Assembly (NCBI RefSeq): GCF_024449095.1
Contig: NZ_CP024628.1
Span: forward strand, 682,001 to 746,000
Source: Vibrio coralliilyticus
Lineage (GTDB): Bacteria > Pseudomonadota > Gammaproteobacteria > Enterobacterales > Vibrionaceae
DNA: 64,000 nucleotides
Direction of reading: 5' to 3'
The translations under genes and the position numbers were made by a program. How positions within the stretch are numbered: the stretch's first letter is position 1; each line of letters begins with the position of its first letter. A model generated the notes under the pieces. That model saw nothing but the letters and a program-made list of their open reading frames with translations. It searched no databases and was not told the DNA's origin. This document shows, piece after piece, positions 27,273 to 35,716 of this stretch.

Positions 27273-28007
27273 TTAATTGATTTCAAACGAACCGTCTTGG
27301 TTCATGTATAAAGTCAGATCGGCCGGTACCGAACATGAGAGAACTTTATTCACATTGATGGAATCAGAGCTTTGATAGAAGGCTTTTGCCTCTTCAAGAC
27401 TACTGCCACCACGGACCTTACGGTCAATGAGTCGCTGTTCAAGAAAGACTGGGTCGGTATCTATAGCAATGGTAAAGTCAGCTAAATCGTGTAGTCCATT
27501 CCATACCGGCTCATCAAGCAATAACCAGTTACCTTCAACGATAATGACGTTGTTTTTGACGTGGATAGAATCATCGACTGGATCATGTAAGTTACGATCA
27601 TAATAGGGCCAAAGCGGGTCACCTGTTTTGAGCTGTTTTAATTTACCGATCAGTTCCGTTAGGTTGAACGTTTCATAGGATCCTTTGATTTTACGTAATG
27701 GGATTAACTCACCATCACGTTCAGTCATATTGTTATCCAGAATATCATTGGGGTAGTGGAAGCCATCAAATGGTAATACCTGAATAGGTTCAAGTTGCGA
27801 ATCTTGGTATGAAAGGTACTCCCAAAATGCTGCTAGAGTTGATTTTCCGCTACCGGGAGGGGCAACTAAAAACACGACCACGCGTTCCTGCTTTTGTTGA
27901 TATAAGCGCGTGAACTTTTCAACTAATGGCTTGTGAACGAGTGAGACATCACTGTCAGGAAAAACGGCGTGAGTGTCGAAGCCACTCACATTCAATGTGA
28001 CTTTCAT
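27273..28007 (-). CDS. yggC: YggC-like P-loop sugar/nucleoside kinase
   Basis: The 244-aa protein belongs to the uridine-kinase/PanK-like P-loop fold, with Walker A APPGSGKST (49-57), a DGFHYPN motif near 90 (substrate binding), an IVEGNWLLLDEP segment near 146-157 and an RxxxRxxRG-type lid (LIDRKVRGG, near 200). It matches E. coli YggC in length and context. The substrate is unproven; the cluster suggests a ketose or its phosphate. It follows yggD by 10 bases and precedes the PHP gene by 17. Confidence 0.85.
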   Translation of the reverse strand: MKVTLNVSGFDTHAVFPDSDVSLVHKPLVEKFTRLYQQKQERVVVFLVAPPGSGKSTLAAFWEYLSYQDSQLEPIQVLPFDGFHYPNDILDNNMTERDGELIPLRKIKGSYETFNLTELIGKLKQLKTGDPLWPYYDRNLHDPVDDSIHVKNNVIIVEGNWLLLDEPVWNGLHDLADFTIAIDTDPVFLEQRLIDRKVRGGSSLEEAKAFYQSSDSINVNKVLSCSVPADLTLYMNQDGSFEIN

Positions 28008-28017
28008 AGCGGGAGCC

Positions 28018-28617
28018 TTATTCTAAAATCTCTTTCTCGACTCTTTCGAGTAGCATCTCACAAGAGAGTTTGAGTACCGTTTTTATTAGAGACTCATAAC
28101 GCATTTGTGAGAAAGACTCGAATGAAGAAAACTTAAGCTGATTGATGGAGTCCAGATAAAAACTGTCTTCACCTTTAGTTAGGGTCGATTGATTGGTGAT
28201 GAAGTCGTATACCATGTCATCGTCAAATCGCAGTTTAGTTGGCTGTTGGAGCGCATAGTCGAGCATTTGGTCATACAAGCCAATATCGGCGTATGTTTCG
28301 AGGGATATTTTCCCCATCGCAAATACGAGTTTAGAAACCACATCGGTAGTAACCAGTGGACCGTCTTCTTTGATTAGCGGTGCGACAGCATACTGCATGA
28401 CAAACTCATCTTGAACGAAGACGTTAGGCAGTAAGCTCTTCAGCTTTAAGTTAATAATCTTATTTGATACTTGAAGAAAGCAGGTAGCGGTTTCACACTG
28501 CTCCATAGCATCAAGCAATTCTTCTTCTCGGGACAAACGTTGATTAACCTTTTTAGAATGTGGCAGCTCAAGGCTACCACACGCTACGTCTTGCCTAAAC
28601 GGTAAGACTGACATCAT
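28018..28617 (-). CDS. yggD: MtlR-family protein, YggD-like
   Basis: The 199-aa protein (from this ATG) contains the MtlR-type core: FVMQYAVAPLIKEDGPLVTTDVVSKLVFAMGKISL, followed by a helical segment. MtlR represses the mannitol operon of enterobacteria without a classical DNA-binding domain, and YggD is its paralogue in the cmt locus. The open frame extends upstream to 28683 inside yggP, but those residues are unlike the family. Starting at 28617 gives a 23-base overlap with the yggP end, consistent with coupling; ATG 28614 is also possible. Confidence 0.82.
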   Translation of the reverse strand: MMSVLPFRQDVACGSLELPHSKKVNQRLSREEELLDAMEQCETATCFLQVSNKIINLKLKSLLPNVFVQDEFVMQYAVAPLIKEDGPLVTTDVVSKLVFAMGKISLETYADIGLYDQMLDYALQQPTKLRFDDDMVYDFITNQSTLTKGEDSFYLDSINQLKFSSFESFSQMRYESLIKTVLKLSCEMLLERVEKEILE

Positions 28618-29866
28618 AAAACTCAAGTAACGCTTTTTCTGCGTGCTCATTCCAAACGTAGTTGCTCTCGGCCAAAATGGCATCTAGTTCAACAAAGAAT
28701 GGGTCCACGTCAGCCAGTGAACGGAAGTTATCGATCGCTGTTAGCGGCATATCAATATGGGGGTAAATCAGCTTTTTCCCTCCTGGGATATCTAACTGGT
28801 TTAAAATAGTATGCGGAGCCGATTCTAGACCACCGACATGAGTGATCATGAACGATGGGTTGATTCTGTTTTGCTCTGATAGCTCAATCGACTCGATCAT
28901 ATCGCCGGTAGAACCTCCTGATGTCCCGACGATGTGGGTTGACTCATAGTGCACGTTGTAGAAATTAAATGGCACCTTGAATTGCTTATCAGTCGGCCCT
29001 GCAAAAAAGTTTAGGCAGCCATCATTGCCAAGCAATTCGTCTGCCTGCTCAAGGACTTGTGTGACTGCTGCGTAAACCATCACATCATCATAACCTTCAC
29101 CTTGGTTAAGTTGCCTTAAATACTCAACGGGATCGTCAAGTTTGGCGGTGTTAATGTAATGAAGTTCAATGCCATTTTCTTTGGCGGTATCGACGGGAAT
29201 GAGACTCTCAGCCCGTGCCAAGCGCTGCTCATCAATGTCTGTGACCACAATCAGGCGAGGTTTTACTGGGCCGTTGATAGCATAATCAATAGCGCCTATC
29301 CCCATCGGTCCTGCACATGCAAGTAAGGCTAGTGAGCCATTAGGCTTAATACCCATTTGGTGTTCATAGACATAAGGGGTGGTGTGATAACTAGCATGGT
29401 AAGCCCCTATGATACAGGACATAGGCTCGGCGAGTGAGGCATTGGCAAAATAGCTACCTTGGTACGGTAATACGCAGCCGAGTTCGATAGCAACCTTAGG
29501 GATGATTGAATAAGTTGCATTACCACCAAACGTTTCATAACTGTAACCGGCAGAGTAACCTGTTGGTAGCCCCATGGCTGGTTGTAATACGAAGGGTTGG
29601 CCCGGTTGGTATTGGTCGCGTAGATTTGCGCCGACCTCGATAATGATACCCGCGTATTCGTGCCCAGTCATGACTGGAACTTGTTCAATATTATCTGGTA
29701 CGCGTTTGTGGTTGCTGCCAAGAAGAGCGGCTTTGTATGTCGAGAGACAGATACTATTCGAAATATTTTTGACCAGTAACTCGTCATCTTTAATCTTTGG
29801 AAGATCAAACGTTCTTAAACGAACATCTTTCTCGCCACAAATAACAGCTGCGGTAGTTTGAACCAT
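28595..29866 (-). CDS. yggP: YggP-like zinc-dependent polyol/sugar-phosphate dehydrogenase
   Basis: The 423-aa protein is a medium-chain dehydrogenase. Zinc-site elements are SICLSTYKAAL (catalytic Cys near 37) and GHEYAGIIIEVG (His-Glu near 69); the cofactor domain has ALLACAGPMGIGAIDYA (near 185) and a VVTDIDEQR strand end that favours NAD. It lacks the usual four-cysteine structural zinc lobe, and is longer than the usual 340-350 aa. E. coli YggP has the same size and the same neighbours. It probably oxidises the sugar-alcohol phosphate delivered by CmtAB (inference from context). Gap to cmtA: 48 bases. Confidence 0.87.
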   Translation of the reverse strand: MVQTTAAVICGEKDVRLRTFDLPKIKDDELLVKNISNSICLSTYKAALLGSNHKRVPDNIEQVPVMTGHEYAGIIIEVGANLRDQYQPGQPFVLQPAMGLPTGYSAGYSYETFGGNATYSIIPKVAIELGCVLPYQGSYFANASLAEPMSCIIGAYHASYHTTPYVYEHQMGIKPNGSLALLACAGPMGIGAIDYAINGPVKPRLIVVTDIDEQRLARAESLIPVDTAKENGIELHYINTAKLDDPVEYLRQLNQGEGYDDVMVYAAVTQVLEQADELLGNDGCLNFFAGPTDKQFKVPFNFYNVHYESTHIVGTSGGSTGDMIESIELSEQNRINPSFMITHVGGLESAPHTILNQLDIPGGKKLIYPHIDMPLTAIDNFRSLADVDPFFVELDAILAESNYVWNEHAEKALLEFYDVSLTV

Positions 29867-29914
29867 GGTTTTCTCCCGGGTATTGGGGCCAGGGGCCCCA
29901 GCAAATTTGAAAAA

Positions 29915-31315
29915 TTAAGCTTGTTGACTGATGGTGTTGATTAGGTCATCGAGCGCTGGATCATGAAGGAAGTTCTTGATAGTGATGACTGGCAATCCAG
30001 TTGCAGTTACGGCTCGACTTTCAAGGCTTTCGTGGGTCACCACTATGTCAGCATGTGCTGGGACTTTTTCAATCGAAAAGTTCTTCACTTCAATGTCATA
30101 ACCAGCATCGCTCAGTTTTTTCCTGAAGGTGGATGCTCCCATGGCACTTGAACCCATACCCGCATCACAAGCGAAGGCAACAAATTTGATTTTCTTCGTT
30201 TCGACAGTTGTTTGAGCGTTAGCCGTAGTGACACTACCTTCCGCTTTCATTTCTTTCATGTCGGTCACTGACTGTTCGAATTCTTTCTCTGATTCCTCGT
30301 TCTTGCTCATTTTTAGAATGGCACTGGCAACAAGGAAAGATACAATCGTTGCTGTGGTCACACCGGCAATGGTTGCGATGAAGCTGCCTTTTGGCGTCAA
30401 TGCTAGATAAGAGAAGATAGAGCCAGGACTTGGACCTGCAACCAAACCACCATCAAGAAGGTTAAAGGTGGCGATACCCGTTGCTGCGCCGGCAATCATG
30501 GCAACGATCATAATTGGCTTCATTAATACATATGGGAAGTAAAGCTCATGGATACCCCCAAAGAAATGGATAATAATCGCACTTGGAGCAGAACGCTTAC
30601 TTAGCCCTTGGCCAAATTTCGCATACGCAAGCAGCATACCAAGGCCTGGACCTGGGTTAGATGCCACCATAAAGAAGATTGACTTACCTGTTTCCGCAGC
30701 AGCTTGCAGGCCTAATGGATAGTAGATGCCTTGGTCAATAGCATTGTTGAGAAACAACACTTTAGCTGGTTCATTAATAACAGCCAGTAAAGGAAGGAAA
30801 CCCGTTGCAACAAGTGCTTCGATGCCAGATTTTACAAAAAGGTTAGCAGCAGTTACCGCAGGTCCCACGATCGCATAGGCAAAGAGGCACATGACCATGC
30901 CAAAAATACCTAATGAGAAGTTGTTTACGACCATTTCAAAACCGGATGGAATCTTATTTTCCAGTTTTTTGTCTATCTGGACAATTACCCAGCCACTTAG
31001 GGGACCCATGATCATTGCACCAACGAACATAGGAATCTCTGCACCAGCAATGACACCCATAGTACCAATAGCGCCAGCAACGGCCCCACGTTTGTCTCCT
31101 ACAATCTGACCACCCGTGTAGCCAATAAGTAAAGGCAGTAGATAAGTGATCATTGGGCCGACAAGTTCACCAAAATAAGCATTTGGTACCCAACCGGTCG
31201 GAATAAATAGTGCCGTTATAAAGCCCCAAGCAATGAAGGCTCCAATATTTGGCAACACCATGGCGGTCAAATGACCTCCAAAAGCTTGCACTTTAGCTCT
31301 TACATTTGTTGTCAC
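29915..31315 (-). CDS. cmtA: PTS mannitol-like permease, IICB component (CmtA-like)
   Basis: A 466-aa protein with an N-terminal membrane IIC domain (about residues 1-335; GFITALFIPTGWVPNAYFGE, and GGIHEIYFPY-type GGIHELYFPYVL) and a C-terminal IIB domain with the phosphorylated Cys at C383 (FACDAGMGSSAMG), matching C384 of MtlA. MtlA proper is about 637 aa because IIA is fused; here IIA is the separate upstream gene cmtB, as in the cryptic E. coli cmtAB system. Substrate: a hexitol or pentitol is likely, but not determined. Confidence 0.9.
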   Translation of the reverse strand: MTTNVRAKVQAFGGHLTAMVLPNIGAFIAWGFITALFIPTGWVPNAYFGELVGPMITYLLPLLIGYTGGQIVGDKRGAVAGAIGTMGVIAGAEIPMFVGAMIMGPLSGWVIVQIDKKLENKIPSGFEMVVNNFSLGIFGMVMCLFAYAIVGPAVTAANLFVKSGIEALVATGFLPLLAVINEPAKVLFLNNAIDQGIYYPLGLQAAAETGKSIFFMVASNPGPGLGMLLAYAKFGQGLSKRSAPSAIIIHFFGGIHELYFPYVLMKPIMIVAMIAGAATGIATFNLLDGGLVAGPSPGSIFSYLALTPKGSFIATIAGVTTATIVSFLVASAILKMSKNEESEKEFEQSVTDMKEMKAEGSVTTANAQTTVETKKIKFVAFACDAGMGSSAMGASTFRKKLSDAGYDIEVKNFSIEKVPAHADIVVTHESLESRAVTATGLPVITIKNFLHDPALDDLINTISQQA

Positions 31316-31331
31316 GTTATGTTCCTTCGGG

Positions 31332-31775
31332 TTAGTAGTTTTTTATAATATTTAGTACATCTTGTTTAGAAGATGCAGCAGCAAGTTTAGCGATATTTGC
31401 TTCGTCAACGAGCATTTCGCTAAGTGCTTGAATAACTTCGATGTGGGTGTCTGAATCTTTAGCGGCTAGTGTTAATAGCACGTTGGCTGGCCCCATTTCA
31501 GATCCAAAATCTACGGGTTGAGTAAATACATGAATCCCTAACCCTGTCTTTAGCACTCCAGCCTCAGGGCGAGCGTGAGGCATGGCAATACCTGGACAAA
31601 GTACGTAGTATGGGCCATTATCAACCGTTGATTGAATGATTGCTTTTGAGTAATCTGCGGTGACATAACCTTTTCTTTCAAGATATCGAGTAGTAACGTG
31701 AACAGCGTCCTCCCATTGGTAATCTTGATGATCGATGACATCGATAAGGTCGTGGTCGATTAGGTCATACAGCAT
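31332..31775 (-). CDS. cmtB: PTS mannitol-like IIA component (CmtB-like)
   Basis: The 147-aa protein is a stand-alone IIA domain of the fructose-mannitol type. The phospho-accepting histidine is H67 in CPGIAMPHARPEAG, and the later segment PANVLLTLAAKDSDTHIEVIQALSEML is the conserved second half. It takes phosphate from HPr or FPr and passes it to C383 of CmtA. It is the first gene of the operon, 16 bases before cmtA, with 460 bases of AT-rich leader and regulatory sequence upstream. Confidence 0.9.
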   Translation of the reverse strand: MLYDLIDHDLIDVIDHQDYQWEDAVHVTTRYLERKGYVTADYSKAIIQSTVDNGPYYVLCPGIAMPHARPEAGVLKTGLGIHVFTQPVDFGSEMGPANVLLTLAAKDSDTHIEVIQALSEMLVDEANIAKLAAASSKQDVLNIIKNY

Positions 31776-32186
31776 GTTAGCTTCCCATGTATTGCGTTAT
31801 TGATAGATACATTATCTTTAGAGGCCGGTTATTTGGGAATAGAAGCTTTTTTGTGATCAGATCGACATTAAATCTTGCGTCAAGTATTTTATTTTGCTAA
31901 CTCTCACAATTTACTGCTGATTTTTTCTTTCATATTTTGTTTTTATTACAAGTCAACATGTATTTTGTGGGGTTTATCTCAATTTCATCTTTGTTTTTAA
32001 GTTTGTGAATTGTGATTATCCTCTTGTTTTGTTAGTTGACTGGTGTTTATTTGTGATTTGTTACTGGTCTTTTGGAAAGGAATTAGAGAGTTGATAGATG
32101 GGGCGGTGTGAAGTTTATCACGGTGTAAATTTATTAAGCCGTCTTGGTTGCTCACTTTCTTTAAGTTTTTTGCTCCAATTCGTGTA
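31776..32186. other. AT-rich leader/regulatory region of the cmt operon
   Basis: About 410 bases without a credible gene separate cmtB from the tkt terminator. A 73-codon frame on the minus strand (31997-32218) runs through the tkt terminator and has no family features. The stretch holds one good and one poor CRP-like site (32107-32122; 31852-31867) and several T-rich tracts. It probably includes a long untranslated leader, but no strong stem-loop structure was seen by eye. Confidence 0.6.
32107..32122. promoter_or_regulatory. Candidate CRP-cAMP site upstream of cmtB
   Basis: TGTGAAGTTTATCACG matches TGTGA-N6-TCACA in nine of ten conserved positions. It is about 330 bases before cmtB, far for direct activation unless the transcript has a long leader. 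A weaker match (TGTGATCAGATCGACA, 31852-31867) is 77 bases from the start codon. CRP control is usual for PTS sugar operons. Confidence 0.5.
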
Positions 32187-32218
32187 TAAAAAAATGCCCC
32201 GCTAAGATAGCGGGGCAT
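32187..32218 (-). terminator. Terminator of tkt
   Basis: An 11-bp perfect stem (ATGCCCCGCTA, 32194-32204; complement 32208-32218) with a three-base loop; the minus-strand transcript continues into seven T residues (complement of 32188-32194). It separates tal-tkt from the cmt operon. Confidence 0.9.
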
Positions 32219-32238
32219 TGATTATCGAGATGTAGAGA

Positions 32239-34230
32239 TTAATCTAGTAGCTCTTTCGCTGTGTTCACTACGTTTTCTGTTGTGAAACCGAACATCTTGA
32301 ACAGTTCACCTGCTGGTGCAGACTCACCGAAGGTTGTCATACCGATGATACGACCGTCGAAACCAACGTACTTGTACCAGAAGTCAGCGATGCCCGCTTC
32401 TACAGCGATACGAGCTGTTACGTCAGAAGGCAGTACGGCTTCACGGTACTCAGCGTCTTGCTTGTCGAACGCGTCTGTTGCAGGCATAGATACTACGCGT
32501 ACCTTCTTACCTTCAGCAGTCAGTTCAGCCGCAGCGTTCACCGCTAGCTCAACTTCAGAACCGGTTGCGATAAGGATAAGCTCTGGCTTGCCTTCACAAT
32601 CTTTCAGGATGTAACCACCGCGTGCAATGTTTGCCACTTGCTCTTCGCTACGCTCTTGCTGTGCAAGGTTTTGACGAGAGAAGATTAGCGATGTTGGGCC
32701 ATCTTTACGCTCGATTGCCAGTTTCCAAGCCACTGCCGATTCCACTTGGTCACATGGACGCCATGTACTCATGTTTGGCGTTAGACGTAGAGAAGCCATT
32801 TGCTCAACTGGTTGGTGAGTTGGGCCATCTTCGCCAAGACCGATAGAGTCGTGCGTGTACACTTGGATGTTCTGCACTTTCATCAGAGCCGCCATACGCA
32901 TTGCGTTACGCGCGTATTCCATGAACATTAGGAAAGTTGCACCGTATGGTACGAAACCACCGTGTAGAGCAATACCGTTCATGATAGCCGTCATACCGAA
33001 TTCACGAACACCGTAGTGGATGTAATTACCAGACGCGTCTTCAGCTGATACCGACTTCGAACCAGACCACATGGTTAGGTTAGAAGGTGCAAGGTCAGCA
33101 GAGCCGCCTAGGAATTCAGGTAGCATAGCACCGAACGCTTCTAGTGCATTTTGAGATGCTTTACGTGATGCAATGTTCGCAGGATTTGCTTGAAGGTCAG
33201 CAATGATTGCGTTTGCTTTCTCTTCCCACTGTGCTGGCAATTCACCGTTTAGACGACGCTTAAGCTCTGCCGCTTCTTCTGGGTACGCAGCTGCGTACGC
33301 GTCAAACTTCGCATTCCACGCTGCTTCCTTAGCTTCGCCTGCTTCTTTTGCATCCCACTGTGCATATACATCTGCTGGGATTTCAAACGGACCGTGTTCC
33401 CAACCTAGCGCTTTACGAGTTGCTGCAATTTCGTCAGCGCCTAGTGGTGCACCGTGACAGTCGTGTGAACCAGACTTGTTTGGAGAACCAAAACCGATGA
33501 TAGTTTTAGTACAGATTAGAGTAGGACGAGGGTCAGCTTTCGCTGCAACAATAGCGGCATTGATCGCTTCTGGATCGTGACCGTCTACTGCAGGGATTAC
33601 GTGCCAGCCGTACGCTTCAAAACGCTTAGGTGTGTCGTCAGAGAACCAACCTTCCACGTGACCATCGATAGAAATGCCGTTGTCATCCCAGAAAGCGATC
33701 AGTTTACCCAGACCTAGTGTACCTGCTAGCGAACATGCTTCGTGAGAGATACCTTCCATCAAACAGCCGTCACCCATGAAGGCATAAGTGAAGTGGTCAA
33801 CGATGTCGTGACCTTCTTTGTTAAACTGTGCTGCTAGAGTCTTCTCAGCTAGCGCCATACCTACAGCGTTCGTGATACCTTGACCTAGAGGACCTGTGGT
33901 TGTTTCGATACCCGGTGCGTAACCGTACTCTGGGTGACCTGGAGTCTTAGAGTGCAGCTGACGGAAGTTTTTCAGATCGTCGATTGATAGCTCGTAGCCT
34001 GCTAGGTGAAGCAGAGAGTAAATCAGCATAGAGCCGTGGCCGTTTGAAAGCACAAAGCGGTCGCGGTCAGCCCACTCTGGGTTAGCTGGGTTGTGGTTTA
34101 GGTGGTCACGCCAAAGAACTTCAGCGATATCCGCCATCCCCATAGGTGCGCCTGGGTGGCCAGAGTTTGCTTGTTGTACGCCGTCCATGCTAAGAGCACG
34201 AATTGCATTTGCTAGATGTTTGCGATCCAT
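32239..34230 (-). CDS. tkt: Transketolase
   Basis: The 663-aa protein is a full-length bacterial transketolase. It moves two-carbon units between sugar phosphates using thiamine diphosphate. Visible landmarks are the N-terminal [16 protein letters not shown], the TPP motif ([14 protein letters not shown] ... [14 protein letters not shown]), the catalytic region [18 protein letters not shown] (conserved Glu), and the [18 protein letters not shown] loop. Codon choice is more biased than in the neighbours, suggesting high expression. It follows tal by 82 bases on the same strand. Given the cmt and SorC context, this is probably an inducible paralogue rather than the only copy (inference). Confidence 0.96.
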   Translation of the reverse strand: MDRKHLANAIRALSMDGVQQANSGHPGAPMGMADIAEVLWRDHLNHNPANPEWADRDRFVLSNGHGSMLIYSLLHLAGYELSIDDLKNFRQLHSKTPGHPEYGYAPGIETTTGPLGQGITNAVGMALAEKTLAAQFNKEGHDIVDHFTYAFMGDGCLMEGISHEACSLAGTLGLGKLIAFWDDNGISIDGHVEGWFSDDTPKRFEAYGWHVIPAVDGHDPEAINAAIVAAKADPRPTLICTKTIIGFGSPNKSGSHDCHGAPLGADEIAATRKALGWEHGPFEIPADVYAQWDAKEAGEAKEAAWNAKFDAYAAAYPEEAAELKRRLNGELPAQWEEKANAIIADLQANPANIASRKASQNALEAFGAMLPEFLGGSADLAPSNLTMWSGSKSVSAEDASGNYIHYGVREFGMTAIMNGIALHGGFVPYGATFLMFMEYARNAMRMAALMKVQNIQVYTHDSIGLGEDGPTHQPVEQMASLRLTPNMSTWRPCDQVESAVAWKLAIERKDGPTSLIFSRQNLAQQERSEEQVANIARGGYILKDCEGKPELILIATGSEVELAVNAAAELTAEGKKVRVVSMPATDAFDKQDAEYREAVLPSDVTARIAVEAGIADFWYKYVGFDGRIIGMTTFGESAPAGELFKMFGFTTENVVNTAKELLD

Positions 34231-34272
34231 AATAAATACCGATTATTAGATTGTTTCTTAGAAAGGATGTGA

Positions 34273-34298
34273 AGAGGGGAACGCAAACGTTCCCCTCT
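34273..34298. promoter_or_regulatory. Strong stem-loop between tal and tkt
   Basis: An 11-bp perfect stem (AGAGGGGAACG, 34273-34283; complement 34288-34298) with a CAAA loop lies between tal and tkt. Neither side has a T tract, so it is more likely an RNA-processing or stability hairpin, or a partial attenuator, than a full terminator. Confidence 0.55.
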
Positions 34299-34312
34299 AG
34301 ATATTCGATGGA

Positions 34313-35263
34313 TTAAAGCTTAGCTTCAATCATTGCTTCAAGTTTGCCTTGGTCTACTGCGAAGTTGCGGATACCTTCAGCCAGTTTCTCAACTGCCATT
34401 GGATCTTGGTTATGATCCCATAGGAACTCAGCATGAGTCATTGGTGCCGGACGCTCTGCTGCGCCTTTAGAGTCAACTAGCTTTTCTACCACTTCACCTT
34501 CCGCTGCTTCGAGCTCAGCAAGAAGAGCAGGAGCGATCGTTAAGCGGTCACAGCCAGCTAGCTCAAGGATTTCACCAATGTTACGGAAGCTTGCGCCCAT
34601 TACAACTGTGTTGTAGCCGTACTCTTTGTAGTAGTTGTAGATCTTAGTTACAGATAGCACACCTGGATCTTCCTGAGCTTCGAAGTCACGGCCTTCTTTT
34701 GCCTTGTACCAGTCCATGATACGACCAACGAATGGAGAGATTAGGAATACGCCGGCTTCAGCACAAGCACGAGCTTGGGCAAAAGAGAATAGTAGAGTCA
34801 GGTTACAGTTGATGCCTTCTTTCTCTAGGATTTCTGCTGCGCGGATGCCTTCCCAAGTTGAAGCCAGTTTGATCAGGATGCGATCATTTGTGATGCCGGC
34901 ATCGTTGTACATTTTCACTAGCTGACGCGCTTTAGCTACGCTGCCTTCCATGTCGTAAGAAAGACGTGCGTCAACTTCAGTAGAGATACGTCCCGGGATG
35001 GTTTTTAGAATTTCTTTACCGATGTTGACTGCAAGCATGTCACAAGTATCTTGAACTTGCTGTGCTTTATCAGAGCTTTGCGCTTTAGCGTATTCAATAG
35101 AGGCATCGATTAGAGGTGCATACTCTTCGATTTGAGCGGCTTTAAGAATCAGAGAAGGGTTAGTCGTTGCGTCTTCTGGTTGGTACTTTTTAATCGCATC
35201 GATTTCACCAGTGTCTGCTACGACGGTCGTTAGTTTACGAAGTTGCTCTAATTTGTTGCTCAT
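34313..35263 (-). CDS. tal: Transaldolase
   Basis: The 316-aa protein is a class I transaldolase of the TalB type, transferring dihydroxyacetone between sugar phosphates. The Schiff-base lysine is K132 ([11 protein letters not shown]), D17 is in VVADTGEI, and the [10 protein letters not shown] motif sits at 31-40. The open frame begins at 35272, but ATG 35263 ([10 protein letters not shown]) aligns with the TalB start and has AGGAT at a proper distance. It is the first gene of tal-tkt and is divergent from the SorC regulator. Confidence 0.95.
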   Translation of the reverse strand: MSNKLEQLRKLTTVVADTGEIDAIKKYQPEDATTNPSLILKAAQIEEYAPLIDASIEYAKAQSSDKAQQVQDTCDMLAVNIGKEILKTIPGRISTEVDARLSYDMEGSVAKARQLVKMYNDAGITNDRILIKLASTWEGIRAAEILEKEGINCNLTLLFSFAQARACAEAGVFLISPFVGRIMDWYKAKEGRDFEAQEDPGVLSVTKIYNYYKEYGYNTVVMGASFRNIGEILELAGCDRLTIAPALLAELEAAEGEVVEKLVDSKGAAERPAPMTHAEFLWDHNQDPMAVEKLAEGIRNFAVDQGKLEAMIEAKL

Positions 35264-35399
35264 TTCGATCATCCTATTTAATGGGCCTTCACATCAAAAC
35301 AGTTAATGTGAGTGGTGCAATTGCAATCGAGTTAGCTAATTGTCTTTCAACCCTTTCCGAGTCCATCAAATCAACTAACCGGAATTATTTTCAGCGTGA

Positions 35400-35684
35400 G
35401 AACATTTGTTGTGAACATTTGCTCTTACGATGAGTAAATGATGGGTTCATATTTATCTCATCTACACAGAATGTCAATTGCTAATTTAAGGTTATAGTGA
35501 TGTTCATCAAGTATTTCTCCAGTTGCCTTGATGGGTTATTCGAATTAAACGTTTGCCCAGTAATGAAAAGGGTTTGTAATACTCTAATAGGGTCAAGAAA
35601 TAGCCTGAGAATTTGTCCCGGTAGTGAGCAAATGTTGCATTTATCTATAGTGATAACATATGCTACGGCATTGAGCAGATGTTA
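35400..35684. promoter_or_regulatory. Repeated GAGCAAATGTT-type sites between tal and the SorC gene (candidate operators)
   Basis: The 453-base divergent intergenic region holds several copies of one 12-base word: GAACATTTGTTG (35400-35411) and GAACATTTGCTC (35413-35424) in one orientation, a degenerate GAGTAAATGATG (35432-35443) facing them, then GAGCAAATGTTG (35626-35637) and GAGCAGATGTTA (35673-35684) close to the regulator start. The arrangement beside both divergent promoters is what one expects of an autoregulated SorC operator set (inference). A 71-codon frame here (35497-35712) has no family features and is not called. Confidence 0.5.
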
Positions 35685-35716
35685 TATGTATATTCCTATA
35701 CAGGAGCTGTAGCAAA

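Noticed and set aside
31997..32218. 73-codon minus-strand frame upstream of cmtB
   Set aside because: It begins inside the tkt terminator hairpin, has no ribosome site and shows no family features.
35497..35712. 71-codon plus-strand frame between tal and the SorC gene
   Set aside because: It covers the candidate operators and promoter of the SorC gene, and the translated sequence looks random.
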